From Roridomyces roridus (taxonomy: Eukaryota > Basidiomycota > Agaricomycetes > Agaricales > Mycenaceae), in the NCBI GenBank assembly GCA_029378245.1, contig JARKIF010000023.1, forward strand, positions 434,001 to 498,000: DNA of 64,000 nt, written 5' to 3'. A program made the translations under genes and the position numbers. The notes below the pieces were generated by a model. The model made no database searches. It was not told the origin of the DNA and saw nothing but the letters and a program-made list of their open reading frames with translations. Positions 21,318-31,514 of this stretch are shown here, one piece after another (the first letter of the stretch is position 1; every line of letters begins with the position of its first letter).

Positions 21318-22197
21318 ACAAGAACGGTGGGACTCGGTCGCTGTGTTTCGACAAGCTCGAGTCCCACTGAGTGATACCATCAGTGAAGCCGCGAGGCTGC
21401 CGGTGGCAGCGTAGCGCCGCTGCCGCACAATCTGCTGAGCTCAGCTGCGCATTCGCGCGAAGCGCGTCTCCGTGGGCTGAAGCGCGGCGGGCCTGAACAC
21501 ACGTATTGCACGGGCAAGCCACGCGGCCCACGCCAACGCTGGCTAAACCGAGCGCAACGACGGCGCGCAAAGCGCGCCTGGGCGCGTTGGCGCGTGCCTG
21601 CATGCTTGAATGTCGTGACACATGCAAGTGCACGGAAACCGCCGACACTTAGCCTGCGTAGGCAGCCCCTGGTTGAACTTGGGGGAAGTTACATTTTCTT
21701 TGTTTATTTTGTCTTCCTGCCTGTTATTCTTGAAAACAATCGACGAGAGAACTGAAGCGCAGGCAGGCTGGCAAGAAACAACAGGTGGTGAGTCATGGAC
21801 TCGGATGAATTAAGCAAACAAAAAACTACACATACAGTGACTCGAACACGGCAATAGTTACATGTAGACTACGAAACTGCTGCAAGGCTGGTACAATCAG
21901 CACACCTAGGGATGGCCGCCGGAGATACCAAAAGAAAATCATGATCCACGTTGAATATACGGGAATCTGGATCTTCGAGAGTTGTATCAGGGAGCCCATC
22001 TGCACTAAGCAGTCTTACATCCCCCGAAAGAGCCTTGCAAATTGTCCAAAGGTCGCCTGGCCGGGCTGCCGACTGATTACAGCCTCGGCAACATCAACAT
22101 CCGAGATCACACAGTGGGACTCGGGCCATCACGGTGGGACTCGCGCCCTGATCAGCAAATTAGCCGAGCTTTAAGCGAGTCCCAGTCCCACCGTTCT
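21318..22197. mobile_element. GC-rich segment bounded by AGAACGGTGGGACT inverted repeats
   Basis: A 14 bp motif AGAACGGTGGGACT at 21319-21332 recurs inverted at about 22183-22196. The core GTGGGACTCG also occurs inverted near 21355, twice direct near 22110-22135, and inverted near 22173. The first two copies could form a 10 bp stem hairpin. The stretch 21370-21600 is markedly GC-rich (GCGCGAAGCGCGTC, GGCGCGCAAAGCGCGCC) unlike its surroundings. No target duplication is visible, so a MITE is only one reading. Confidence 0.4.
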
Positions 22198-22827
22198 CGT
22201 ATATACTCCCCATTTGCAACGCTCAGCCGCTGGATTCCACTGGTCTTTTCAGGAATATCCAAACAATTTTAGTGGAGATTTTGACTATGATACAAGCCTG
22301 CCTACATTACTATTACACAATGGGGCTCAACACTGTGCAAATCAAGGGCACTGACTGAACAACCGCTGGTTGATGAAGGATCAATGATGGATGCCCAATG
22401 GATGCCGTCGGCTTTCGTGTTGAAGTTGAAAGTCAATGGCAAATTGGAAAGAAGGTTCGGCTTGTGAAAACCTGAGATCTCGGGTCTCCGTTGGAATCCA
22501 GTGGAATCTGCTGGCATTTCACATGTGCATCCAGTCAGTTGCCGTGTCAGGCAATGGCCCTGCGCAATTCGAACATCAATGGGTTCGGAAAGTGAACCGT
22601 GGGCAGAACACTCAAGCAGAAGAACTCGATGGATTCCACTGAGTCCCGCCCGGGCCCGGAAGCCAGCGACATCCAATCCTGAGCGGCAATGGGTTTGCTA
22701 GCCGGCACTGGCTTCCGCCATCATCCACTTCCGATCAGCCGTTTGCGCCACTGACTTGAGACGACTGTATTCGACTGTCCGAATAAATAAAATCGTACCG
22801 TTTCTCCAATGGAATGTCCGCGGCGAG
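22198..22827. other. Intergenic with GGATTCCACTGG-type repeats
   Basis: Short repeats of TGGAATCCAGTGGAATC and its complement occur near 22232, 22492 and 22629. No gene was recognised. Confidence 0.35.
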
Positions 22828-22932
22828 TGTCGCAAAAATCCAAAGTGGGAAATAACGGGTCGAAACTGGTTGTGATTGGTTACAATGCTGAAATTTTTTC
22901 ACCCGGTTATAACACTTACAATGGTGGTTTCA

Positions 22933-23016
22933 ACCGATTTTAACTGATTTCGAGATTGCGACCAATTTTAACTGATTTCGAGATTGCAACCAATTTTAAC
23001 CGATTTCAAGATTGTA
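22933..23016 (+). repeat. Three tandem 28 bp units near the element's left end
   Basis: Units start at 22933, 22961 and 22989, each like ACCAATTTTAACTGATTTCG plus AGATTGCA. A partial fourth follows. Similar blocks lie inverted near 26690-26760. This is likely a subterminal protein-binding repeat. Confidence 0.8.
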
Positions 23017-23558
23017 ACTAGTTAAAACCGAGCATCCCTGGAAGCTCAAAAAAAAAACACTACGCTCCCGGGACCCCAGTGAACACCCACGTACGCGACA
23101 TGGAAGATAAACAGTATATTCATTCCTACTACAACTGACTATCAAGATGCACCGGGCCTGCGGGATGAGTCTTGGTCGGTGAGAAAAGTGCGCACCCGAG
23201 ATGAGCGACTGAAACGGGCTCAAGATGACGCCTGCGACGCGATATCAGAAGGGTCAATGTGGTGCAAGAGGAGACATACGGAAGTAGGTAACGTAAGCAA
23301 GCTGCCGAACAGAGATGATGAGGGCGAGACCAAGGGGAGAGGGCGGAGACTTACTGGGTGAGGAGATGGTAGTGGTCGAAGGTCAAGAGAGGTCGAGTCA
23401 CGAGCTCAGTGCTGCCGGCCTAATATACGTCAGCAGGTGGAGCCTGTGGAGCCTTCCTTTTACGGCGACCAAATTGATGCCTACCCACCACACTCGACAC
23501 CTCCTCTTCTACGCCGCTCGTCCTCGTCCATGACCCACGTCTCCTCATCGGAGCCTGA

Positions 23559-24005
23559 ATGCGACTACGGCCCTGGAGCCCGCGCCCATCATCACACCCG
23601 CCGACAACTCAGCACCGCAAGCCCCTTGCACCGCTACCTCCACAGGACACTCGCCTCAATGAGCGCCTTGTCGAGCTGGAAAATCGTCTCGAGGCTGTCG
23701 AGGGGGAATTGGAGGGAATCAAGGGAGGAAGGGCCAAGAATAAGAGTGCGTCACAGTCTTCTCTTGCAGTACATCGTCCAACCTGTACTGCAGAACGGAG
23801 CCGCCCCTCGCCAACCCCCTCGCCCGCCCCATGCTCCCCGAAGAGGCCTCGCACCAGCGCAACCACTGCCTGGCCGCCCGTCGACCTTGTTTCGTCTGCA
23901 CTCAATGATACGTGCTTGCAAGAACGGGACCCGGCAGTATACCCTCTGGAACCCCCCGTCACACGAGGACATCTCACCTACCGAGTCGGTTACAGATCCA
24001 AGTAG
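23559..24005 (+). CDS. Transposon-borne coiled-coil frame, uncertain
   Basis: The 148-residue open frame has a heptad segment LNERLVELENRLEAVEGELE followed by IKGG, then a Pro/Ser-rich tail. The coiled coil resembles the one in the CACTA second gene. It runs against the 3' end of the minus-strand gene. The start and any upstream exons (from about 23437) are not resolved. Confidence 0.35.
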   Translation: MRLRPWSPRPSSHPPTTQHRKPLAPLPPQDTRLNERLVELENRLEAVEGELEGIKGGRAKNKSASQSSLAVHRPTCTAERSRPSPTPSPAPCSPKRPRTSATTAWPPVDLVSSALNDTCLQERDPAVYPLEPPVTRGHLTYRVGYRSK

Positions 24006-25200
24006 AGATTCCTACAAATATAATGCCTTTGCCCACCACTTGTGCTCGACAACGGCTCGTGCTTTGATTCATTGAGAACTGTAGTGTACACTTCAATCTC
24101 CACCCCCTCCGTCGTTTCCAGCGCCGTCTTGCTCATCTCCCCCGCCGCCGCCGCCATTTGTTCCCTCCCTTGGGGCTCGGGTGGCTGCCTCCTCCTCCTC
24201 CTCCTCCTCCTCCTCCTCTTCCAAGGCTCGCAAGGCCGCCGCATGACTAGCGCCACGGTGCTGCCGCTTGGAGGCATTCCAGACCTTTCGGCGCGGGGGT
24301 AGAATTTGGCATCCCAAGTCTTGAAGATGTTCTTCACGCTTCGGGTGCGCTTCCCAAGGTACTCAAGATACCGCTCGAATTCCTCGTTCCAATCGATATT
24401 CGTCACGGCACCGGTGGGAGTCAACTCTGGATCGGGCGAGAACAGCCAACGGAGCTTCAAAGCCTCAGCGGAGTTGAGCGGGAGAACGGAAGAACCTACA
24501 CAAACGGCCGATGCTGCAATCATCCCGGGGGTCGTCTTGCACAAATTCCAGTTGCGCTCGTTTGACCTCGCCTTGGCACGAGCGGTCCCTTCCTTCATCG
24601 ACTCCGTAGAGGCGACTCCACGCGTGACCAGGGCGTGTACCTGCAAGTCTTGTGAGTCCGAGAGTGATTCGGATGTGAAGGGATCGACTCACCGTGAAAA
24701 GGTAGGGATTCAAAAAGATGTGGATGGATTCAACTCATCTTCGTCCATGTCGTAGTCGTCGTGGATGAGTGAAACCCGATAGCTATCGAAGTACGGGTTC
24801 CCATTCTCGTCCTTTCTCTCGCCAATCAGCTCACGAAACTGGCCGTCAGCTCGCGCTCGGTTGAAGGCGTGAGTTGTCTGATCAAACATAGCGGCGTTGT
24901 GACGCAGACGGTGACCGATTTGCGCACGCTGAAGGCGCATACCCTCCCAGACCTGTAGGTGTCTAAATTTTGCAGCAGTCGAGATTGAGTGACATACCGT
25001 ATCAAGCACCCAGCCCGTGAACTCCTCGTCATTCCGATAACTCTCTCCGATGACCGCGTGGACATGTGGCCGAGTCTCCAAGCCAAACTTCTCCAGCTGG
25101 GCATGAAAGACAAGATGGTGTTCAAGTAGGTGTTCAAACCCATATCTGGATGTATGTTTATTCTCTGAGCAGCATGCGTCGAGTTTCTCGCTGGCCCAAA
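23990..25200 (-). CDS. Transposon-associated protein of unknown function
   Basis: Reading right to left, a first part (about 25200-24710) has RPHVHAVIGESYRNDEEF, a short probable intron near 25000-24960, then QVWEGMRLQRAQIGHRLR and an aromatic-acidic end (FDSYRVSLIHDDYDMDEDE). A second part (24646-23990) has VHALVTRGVASTESMKEG, WNLCKTTPGMIAASAVCVGS, ALKLRWLFSPDPELTPTG and EFERYLEYL. This set recurs in proteins carried by basidiomycete transposons. No catalytic motif is visible. A (CTC)n run at 24189-24219 reads as polyarginine in this frame near the C-terminus, so the frame end may be wrong. Confidence 0.45.
24189..24219. repeat. (CTC)n microsatellite
   Basis: About ten uninterrupted trinucleotide units. 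On the minus strand it would encode an Arg or Glu run, depending on frame. Confidence 0.9.
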
Positions 25201-25329
25201 TTGAAACATTTCGATAATGTCACATCAAAGAAAATTAACAACGGGCAGAGTTGGCTTGATATTGAGAAGGTCCGGTCAGTCCCTCATTGTGAACAGCAAA
25301 ATCTGATATTGTTCGCCAGTCAATCCTTC

Positions 25330-26579
25330 CATGCATCGCCCACCTGTTGCCAAGAAACTCGCCCTGGGTTCACGCAATCCGCGCGCACCTCAGCTATCGC
25401 ATGATCCTGGCGCTGCATTGTATTACAGACGAACAGATCCAGCGAAAGGAGGAATATCAGCGGGAGTATGGGAGGCAGTGCATGGTATCTTTTGCGTCTT
25501 CGGCAGTGAAATTTGAGCTCATCATTTCTAGAAAATGCATGAGCAGGACGGCTACAACTGCAATTCTCCCAAACAACACAGCGTCTACCATTCTACCAAC
25601 GACATACTGCGGAAGGGTGCCCCAAGCACTTACTGCACACGCGTTAACGAGGGGCACCATCAGGAGAATCGAGAGGCGGTCGCTCTCGGAAACCATCGTA
25701 ATAACGACAGACATGTGAGTGGATAGCGGTGTGCTGCAGAGATTTCTGACATCTGGGACAGGTTCTTACGCTCGACTCCATCAAGGAGGGCATGGCCCGA
25801 ATCCGAATGACAGTTGACGAGTACGACAGGGAACAAGCGCAGGTCGCCCAAAGTTTCGCAAGCTTTGCGGCGGTGGCGCCTGAATCCGTCGAAACCACCG
25901 ACGACAGTGATTCGGACTCGGACGTCCATTGGAGGCTCGGAGCTCCGCAGAACTTGGTTGACTCGAGGGCTGCACCCGTACCGCAAATTGGATTGAGCCT
26001 CGCGTTCGAGACACCTTCCATGACGGCTTGCATAAATTTCTACTGGCAACATTCCCGGAGGAAAACATCGGATTCAATCAGCCGTTGAAGGTATGTACGC
26101 CGCTCAAGATCGAATAAATACATCTGTCCGCTTAATGATGGCAGCTTCGACCCCACAGGTGCCTCTATCTCGACTACACATCCATGGAGGATTACACGTC
26201 TGGGCGTGACATACTTCGCTGCAACCCCGAGTTCCAATCCAACTCCGATCAACGGTTTGACTTCGTCAATGTCAATACAGTGGGGGACGACACCCTCTCG
26301 TTCGCCCGCATCCTGTACCTTTTCCGCTGCCGCCTTCCCTCTGGCCGTGAGGAGGACATCTCCTTTGTACGGTTGCTGAAGAAATCGAACTGGAAGCCCA
26401 AGACGTTCTGGAGAAATTGCCGGATATTTTCGGACGACGGGGAGACTGTGTTCATGCTTCCCCGCTTCTTTGTCCGCGGCGCACACATGATCACCGCCTT
26501 TGGGAGTCCGAAAGAGACTATTACTTACTACTTGGATGATTGTGTAGACCAAGATTGGTTTCTGAGAGCCGGTAATTGA
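25330..26579 (+). CDS. Transposon-associated protein, plus strand, broken or multi-exon
   Basis: Recognisable pieces are an Asp/Ser-rich acidic segment (25890-25925), GLSLAFETPS, and then, in the next frame, LLATFPEENIGFNQPLK ending at a GTATGT donor (about 26090). The last exon (about 26160-26579) has LYLDYTSMEDYTSGRDILRC, FARILYLFRCRLPSGREEDI, KKSNWKPKTFWRNCRIF and GSPKETITYYLDDCVDQDW. The last block is typical of the C-terminal domain of agaricomycete transposon cargo proteins. The change of frame near 26030 is either an intron I could not place or a frameshift. Confidence 0.4.
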
Positions 26580-26769
26580 TATATCTTGTGTTCGGGGAAG
26601 TCTTAGGCTGGGATGTGGATACAATGGGTTAAAAACTTTCCCTGTCCTTAGAACCAGTTGCAAAATGGCTGAAATTAGGCTACAATTGGGTTATAATCTG
26701 GTTTCAATCAAGATGTAACCACGGAAATTGGTTAAAATCAGTTATAACCCAGATCGGACTTTTGCGACA

Positions 26770-27249
26770 AGAGACTCGAGGCTGGACAAGGTTTTACATA
26801 AATTACGCCTAGGGCACATGATACTACTTGTAGGCTCGTTCTCCTGGAGCTCACATACAGGGCAAAAATGCAGACCTTACCTAGTGGGTGGACACTAGTA
26901 CGCATTGCCATCAGTTCCGGCTTGATTCACATGAGCGGATCAGTTCCGCATACCTAGACGTCTGCCAGTGCGCAATCTCGATTTTGGTTCGATGATACAA
27001 GTGGATACATAAGTGCGATGGCTGAAAAGGAGAATGCTGATCGAAGAACGGAATGAAAAAGTACACAACGGTGGGACAGCCATGTCCTCGACGGGCCTTC
27101 TCTCGAGTACATCGCCTTCAGAGCGGAGGTTTTTCTGCTGGCCAGTGGAATTGTAGTAAGTTGTCCATTCCAACTGATCATCTCCGTATCTCGTTCGAAA
27201 GCATATGAGACCCGAATTCCGAAGTAAGCTACATGGTATCACGGTATCT
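26770..27249. other. Intergenic, 3' flank of the polysaccharide lyase gene
   Basis: No gene or repeat was recognised. Confidence 0.4.
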
Positions 27250-28023
27250 CTACGACCACTGATCCGGATCAGCGTCGGCAAACGTAGTCCCCATCGCAAT
27301 CTGATCGTACCACACCTGCCGAAACGGTTGCGTCCCCTTCATCGCACCATCATCATGCCACCCATTCGCATACAGCCCAACATGGAACTGAAACTCTCGC
27401 GTATCGTCGATGGTGGTGTCAATGTTGAGTTTCTCCAACACCTTGACCCCGTCGAACCATAGTTTATACCACCCCGTCCCATCGTTCTGCCAATTAGCCT
27501 GAACCACGACCTTGTGCCACACGCCCGCCGAGACAGTAGCGAGGTTTTCGTACTGCGTGATGGCCTGATCGCACACAGTGCCCGTCTTGACCCGCGAAGC
27601 CAGCTGATCGCCAATGATCCAGATCATACTCGACGGCATCCAATCATCACACCCCGTATCCGTGAAATCCGCAATGAACTGGCCGAGGTTGTATGATTGC
27701 GCCGGGGAAAACTGCCATCCCTCCTGCAACCTGAAGGCGAACCCGTAGAACCCCTGCTCTCCGCGGTGGTACCCCGTGAAGTGCTGCACCTCCGAGTGAT
27801 AGCGCCCGGTGTACCCGGGTTCGTAGGTCTGCGCCATCTTGAGAGCGGTGCCGCCCTTCGTTCCGTAGACGACGTTTGTGACCTGGTCCACGGTACCCGA
27901 CGCCTCCTCGAGGATGAAGTCCCAGCCTGTGGTCGTGCCGCGGTTCGCGAACGTCTGGGTACCGGAGGAGGGAGTGAAGAGGAGGGCGAGGATACAGACG
28001 AAGAGAGATGTGAGCTGCAGCAT
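27250..28023 (-). CDS. Secreted polysaccharide lyase (glucuronan lyase-like, PL20 type)
   Basis: A single exon encodes 257 residues, starting at the Met that gives a clean signal peptide (MLQLTSLFVCILALLFTPSS). The body is beta-rich with no transmembrane segment. It contains RYHSEVQHFTGYHRGEQGFY, FAFRLQEGW, FIADF, WHKVVVQANW, YKLWFDG and EFQFHVGLYANGWHDDG, ending in VWYDQIAMGTTFADADP. This matches the jelly-roll fungal polysaccharide lyase fold, of which Trichoderma glucuronan lyase (PL20) is the characterised example. The probable reaction is beta-elimination of polyuronides outside the cell. The substrate is inferred from family resemblance only; other jelly-roll lyases are possible. A TATA-like ATTTATA lies about 67 bases upstream. 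Confidence 0.65.
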   Translation of the reverse strand: MLQLTSLFVCILALLFTPSSGTQTFANRGTTTGWDFILEEASGTVDQVTNVVYGTKGGTALKMAQTYEPGYTGRYHSEVQHFTGYHRGEQGFYGFAFRLQEGWQFSPAQSYNLGQFIADFTDTGCDDWMPSSMIWIIGDQLASRVKTGTVCDQAITQYENLATVSAGVWHKVVVQANWQNDGTGWYKLWFDGVKVLEKLNIDTTIDDTREFQFHVGLYANGWHDDGAMKGTQPFRQVWYDQIAMGTTFADADPDQWS

Positions 28024-28089
28024 GATGGTAGCGCCGGGGGAATTCCACGCCTGGGTGTGGTAGTGGAGATGGCAGTCCACCCACTGCGG

Positions 28090-28096
28090 TATAAAT
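28090..28096 (-). promoter_or_regulatory. TATA-like box of the polysaccharide lyase gene
   Basis: The minus strand reads GCATTTATACCG about 67 bases before the ATG at 28023, the same spacing seen at other genes in this window. Confidence 0.4.
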
Positions 28097-28224
28097 GCAT
28101 TGCGGTACGTGTCATTTTTAGCCCTCGACATTGAATTTAGCCAAGACATTCACATTAAAAAATAGGTTTACGTGGCTCAGCGCCCCGAGGTAGACAAAAG
28201 CCGTTTTATCCGGTGCCAGCGCAT

Positions 28225-28617
28225 TCAATTCTTGTGAACAAGAGCCGGGTACCGGAGAATGAGAGTTTGCTTTAAGAGTCTAGTCATGTGTGAACAATCG
28301 GCTGGTCGGCCAATGGGAGAACACTTGGCGCGGTGCGTCCCGGATTCTGGCGGATACGAAAGAGAAAGTGGAGTGGGATCCGTCTCCAGGGGCAAGTCTT
28401 GGGCAACCCAAACTCGGTGTAGCAGGGGCCGGCCCGAACCGCAATGTTGAATGTCCAAATCTAATCTATTTTGTCGACGGTAGATAATAGACGGCGTTAC
28501 ACCATCAGGGGCGTTTATTGCATTCCACTCCAGAAGCAGCGTCCTCAGCGCCGTTTCCGCGGCAAAGCCACGTCCGCCAATGATTAGAGAAAGAAGGAAT
28601 CTCCGCGCCCAAAGCAT
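28225..28617 (-). pseudogene. Relic of LTR-retrotransposon pol (3' integrase region)
   Basis: A frame of about 130 residues contains AETALRTLLLEWNAINAPDG then VTPSIIYRRQNRLDL. This resembles the stretch after the integrase catalytic core of Ty3/Gypsy-type pol, where ALLEWRNTP- and TPAxxxxGRRxR-like motifs occur. The usual GR is replaced by YR and the frame stops early. No LTRs, reverse transcriptase or RNase H were found nearby, so it is an isolated fragment. Confidence 0.4.
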
Positions 28618-29201
28618 GGCGGGAAGTTCGCACCGGACGAGCCGGCGGATCAGTCACGGCCCATCACTCGGGATCGGCCGTCCTCGTGATCACCAGCGTC
28701 CCGAGGTCGACTCCGCTTACAGCGCCTCACTAAATGTTTAATAGATACGTGGAGGCAAATGCCACAGCGGAGTTATGCATCGCATTCAATGAAATATCTC
28801 GCGTCACTGGCCGCCACTGATTGGAGTCCAGGCTAATTAACGCGGCCTGACGGCGGCTGCGATAACCCACTGAAGCTATGTTCGGCGCTGAGTAGATGAA
28901 GAGTCCAACAAATCTAGATAAATTCAAGCTCCGAGATGCCGATGCCTGATGGATGATTTCCACGCAGACTGCCCGATGATCAATCAAATGCCGTGGACTT
29001 TCTCATCCAGGAAATTGCGCAATTGCGAGACCGGCAAAGACGGAGGAATTGAATGGAACATGCGACGAGAAGTCCTTTCAAGAATAACCAATGGGCGACT
29101 GACGAGTCCACGTGGGACACCTCGGCGATTATCAAATACCGCATTCCCGGCTCACACCCACACCGAGCCACCCTATCTCTCCCGCATCCGTTGCCTCCAA
29201 A
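28618..29201. other. Intergenic, upstream of the dehydrogenase gene
   Basis: No gene or clear TATA box was recognised. The last 60 bases are CT-rich, as is common before fungal start codons. Confidence 0.4.
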
Positions 29202-30197
29202 ATGCCCATCGTCTTTGTACCCGAGGGGGAGGAGTTATACCACCAACGCTCGCAGGCCCGCACGGTTGGCTTCAAACCCGGCTTCGATTTCATCCTACAC
29301 GACAACTACGATCTCACCCACTTCGCCGATGAAGAGATCCACGATGCAGAAGGACTGCTCATCTACCGCAGTGTCGTGAATCGCGCCGACATTGCCCGCT
29401 TCCCCAATCTCAAAGTCCTCGTGCGCATGGGCGCGGGCTACGACAACGTCGATCGAGACGCTCTCGAGGAGCGTGGCATCCTCCTGTGCAATGTACCAGA
29501 TTATGGCCCCGACCGCGTAGCGCACTCGGCGTTTACAGCAGCCTCGATGCTCGTCACCGGGCAGGTAGCCTACTTTGCTCGCTCGACCCCGCTCGATTGG
29601 ACCAAGAGCGAACTTCCCGTCGTACGCCGCGCAACAGACCTCACAGCTGGAATCGTCGGTATCGGGCGCATCGGCTCTTTTGCAGCAAAGTACTTTGCTG
29701 CATGCTTCAAGGAGGTTGTGTATTTCGACATCGACGAAAACAAGAGCTCGGCATACGCACGGCGGGTGGGATCGCTGGAGGAGTTGCTCCGAGTGGCTGA
29801 CGTCGTGAGCCTGCACGTCCCCGCCACGCCGGCTACCCACGGCATGATTGGCGCAGCCCAAATCTCAATGATGCCGCAGGACGCCGTGCTCATCAACACC
29901 GCGCGTGGCACCGTGGTGGATTTGGATCCACTCTACGACGCGTTGAAAGAGGGCCGGTTTTCAGGTGCGGCGTTCGATGTACTTCCTGGGGGAGACCCGC
30001 CGCCGGACCCCCAACACAAACTCGTGCAGGCGATCGTAGATAACGAACCATGGATCATGGGGCGAGCGTTCATTACACCTCATTCGGCTGGGAGGTCACC
30101 AGGGACGGACACGGAGCTTGCGATCAAGGGCACGGCGACGGTTATAGCTGCGTTGGAGGGGCAGCCGATAAATGTGATTACTAGGGACATGTATTGA
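29202..30197 (+). CDS. D-isomer-specific 2-hydroxyacid dehydrogenase (CtBP-like)
   Basis: The single-exon protein has 331 residues and probably performs NAD(P)-dependent reduction of a 2-keto acid to a D-2-hydroxy acid. The nucleotide-binding motif GIGRIG is at 153-158, followed by Asp177 of FDIDEN, which favours NAD. The substrate-domain signature NTARGTVVDLD holds the catalytic Arg235, and ITPHSAG holds His294. The usual catalytic Glu lies in a DVLPEEPP-like block; here that block is DVLPGGDPPPDP, so an Asp (265) is the only acidic candidate. The start at 29202 follows a CT-rich leader (the frame is open upstream but unlike coding sequence) and gives a standard length. It ends 17 bp inside the convergent F-box gene. 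The physiological substrate is unknown. Confidence 0.85.
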   Translation: MPIVFVPEGEELYHQRSQARTVGFKPGFDFILHDNYDLTHFADEEIHDAEGLLIYRSVVNRADIARFPNLKVLVRMGAGYDNVDRDALEERGILLCNVPDYGPDRVAHSAFTAASMLVTGQVAYFARSTPLDWTKSELPVVRRATDLTAGIVGIGRIGSFAAKYFAACFKEVVYFDIDENKSSAYARRVGSLEELLRVADVVSLHVPATPATHGMIGAAQISMMPQDAVLINTARGTVVDLDPLYDALKEGRFSGAAFDVLPGGDPPPDPQHKLVQAIVDNEPWIMGRAFITPHSAGRSPGTDTELAIKGTATVIAALEGQPINVITRDMY

Positions 30198-31471
30198 GTT
30201 GGCTCTGGTTCAATCTGGCAGGAACAATAGGAATCCCCTCGACGCTCACCAACCCAAGATCTGCACATCGTCCAAGATGTACATGCAAAACGAGTGCAAC
30301 AGCATCCATCGCCTCGAAGGACAGCATCACCAGCGCTTCCCGGAGCTCCGGACCGTCCTCATCGGACGTATGTATCGTCAACCGACGCAACCGGGGGTAA
30401 TCATGCGCCTCCATAGAATCCGCCAATGCCGCGTCGAGTGCGAGCCACTGGCGCGTACGGTAGGTGTGGGTCCTGCTACGATCGAGAAAGGTTAGCGTCA
30501 TCGTGATGGTTTCGAGCGTCCGCCGGGCGCTGGGTGCAGTTTGCAGAAATGCCAGCAGGGAGAGGAGGGTACTTGGGGCCCGAGCGTGTGTTTGTTTTAT
30601 GACGATGTGCTTGAGACCACGGAGATTTTGAAAGTCTGGGCCTCCGCTGGGACCTATGGGTACAGTCTCAATGTAAAGATCGCACTATAAAAGAAGTATA
30701 CTTGCCTGTTGATGGATGGCAATCGTCGAAGATAATGGTTTCAAGGCTTGTGGTGCACGAGCTGCGGAGGTACCGGTTGACCGCCGACCATTTGAGCTGG
30801 AAGCTCGGCACTGTGACGAATCCCAACGTCGTGATCTGCGTCGGCGACTCCTTCATCGTAATCATCCAATCAGTGAACAGCTTATGGCCCGTGTGTAAGG
30901 TGTACAGCTGTGCGGGTAGCGCCTTGGCTGATGGGCGCGCTGGATTAACATGATCCGGCAACCCCGCTATTTTGAGGGATTGAAGCGATGGGAAAGAACA
31001 CACGTAGTCGACGATGCCGTCAACCGCCACGTAGTTCTCGTCCAGCTCGAGCTCCATGTGAAGGAGAGACGCGGTAAATGCAGGCGTCTCGTCCGGTGGA
31101 ACGGATAGATGACGCCGGCAGTCGAGGTATAACCGCGTGGGCCGAATTCCCCGGTGTTCGAGAGCAGCGAGGGTTTCGCTCGGAGAGAGCGTCGGGATCC
31201 CGGCGTCTCGCGAATTCCATTTGTGTGTCAGTCGCACCTCGTCGATGCACCCCAGAAATGTGACGAGTGGACAGGAGATGAGGTAGAGGAAGGTTTTGAG
31301 CCTGTTGGCGTCCGTGTCCCATCCCACCCGAAGAGATATCGACATGAATTGATAGTATCGGCTTCGTGGCAGCCATTGTCGGGAGACGCAGCTGCAAGCT
31401 TTGAGCGCGTCCTTGTCGTCGCAGAGCTTGTCGATGATGGAGTCGAGTATCTCTTGAGGGATGTTGAGCAT
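30181..31471 (-). CDS. F-box protein
   Basis: The 412-residue protein comes from exons 31471-30706 and 30653-30181. The N-terminal F-box (IPQEILDSIIDKLCDDKDAL, then ACSCVSRQWLPRSRYYQF, residues 4-42) would bind Skp1 in an SCF ubiquitin ligase. The rest has loose leucine-rich segments (FPSLQSLKIAGLPDHV; LYLDCRRHL) that would choose substrates. The intron (30654-30705) begins GCAAGT and ends ATAG: it is a GC-AG intron, and the alternative GT four bases on destroys the frame. The gene is convergent with the dehydrogenase and their coding ends overlap by 17 bp. Confidence 0.8.
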
Positions 31472-31514
31472 GGTGGAGAGAAGAACTGGCCCAGAGCACT
31501 GCCCCGGGAGTCGT

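Larger units (their letters stand above)
22828..26769. mobile_element. 3.9 kb DNA transposon-like element with TGTCGCAAAA termini
   Basis: The left end TGTCGCAAAAATCC (22828) and the right end, whose inverse reads TGTCGCAAAAGTCC (26769), are inverted repeats. Both are followed inward by AT-rich subterminal repeats based on AACTGATTTTAACC/GGTTATAAC. AG lies on both sides, possibly a 2 bp target duplication, though this is weak. Inside are a minus-strand gene (23990-25200), a plus-strand gene ending at 26579, and a plus-strand coiled-coil frame (23559-24005). None is a recognised transposase. Confidence 0.6.

Noticed and set aside
24093..24317. Frames with long Glu or Arg runs
   Set aside because: They are translations of the (CTC)n microsatellite.
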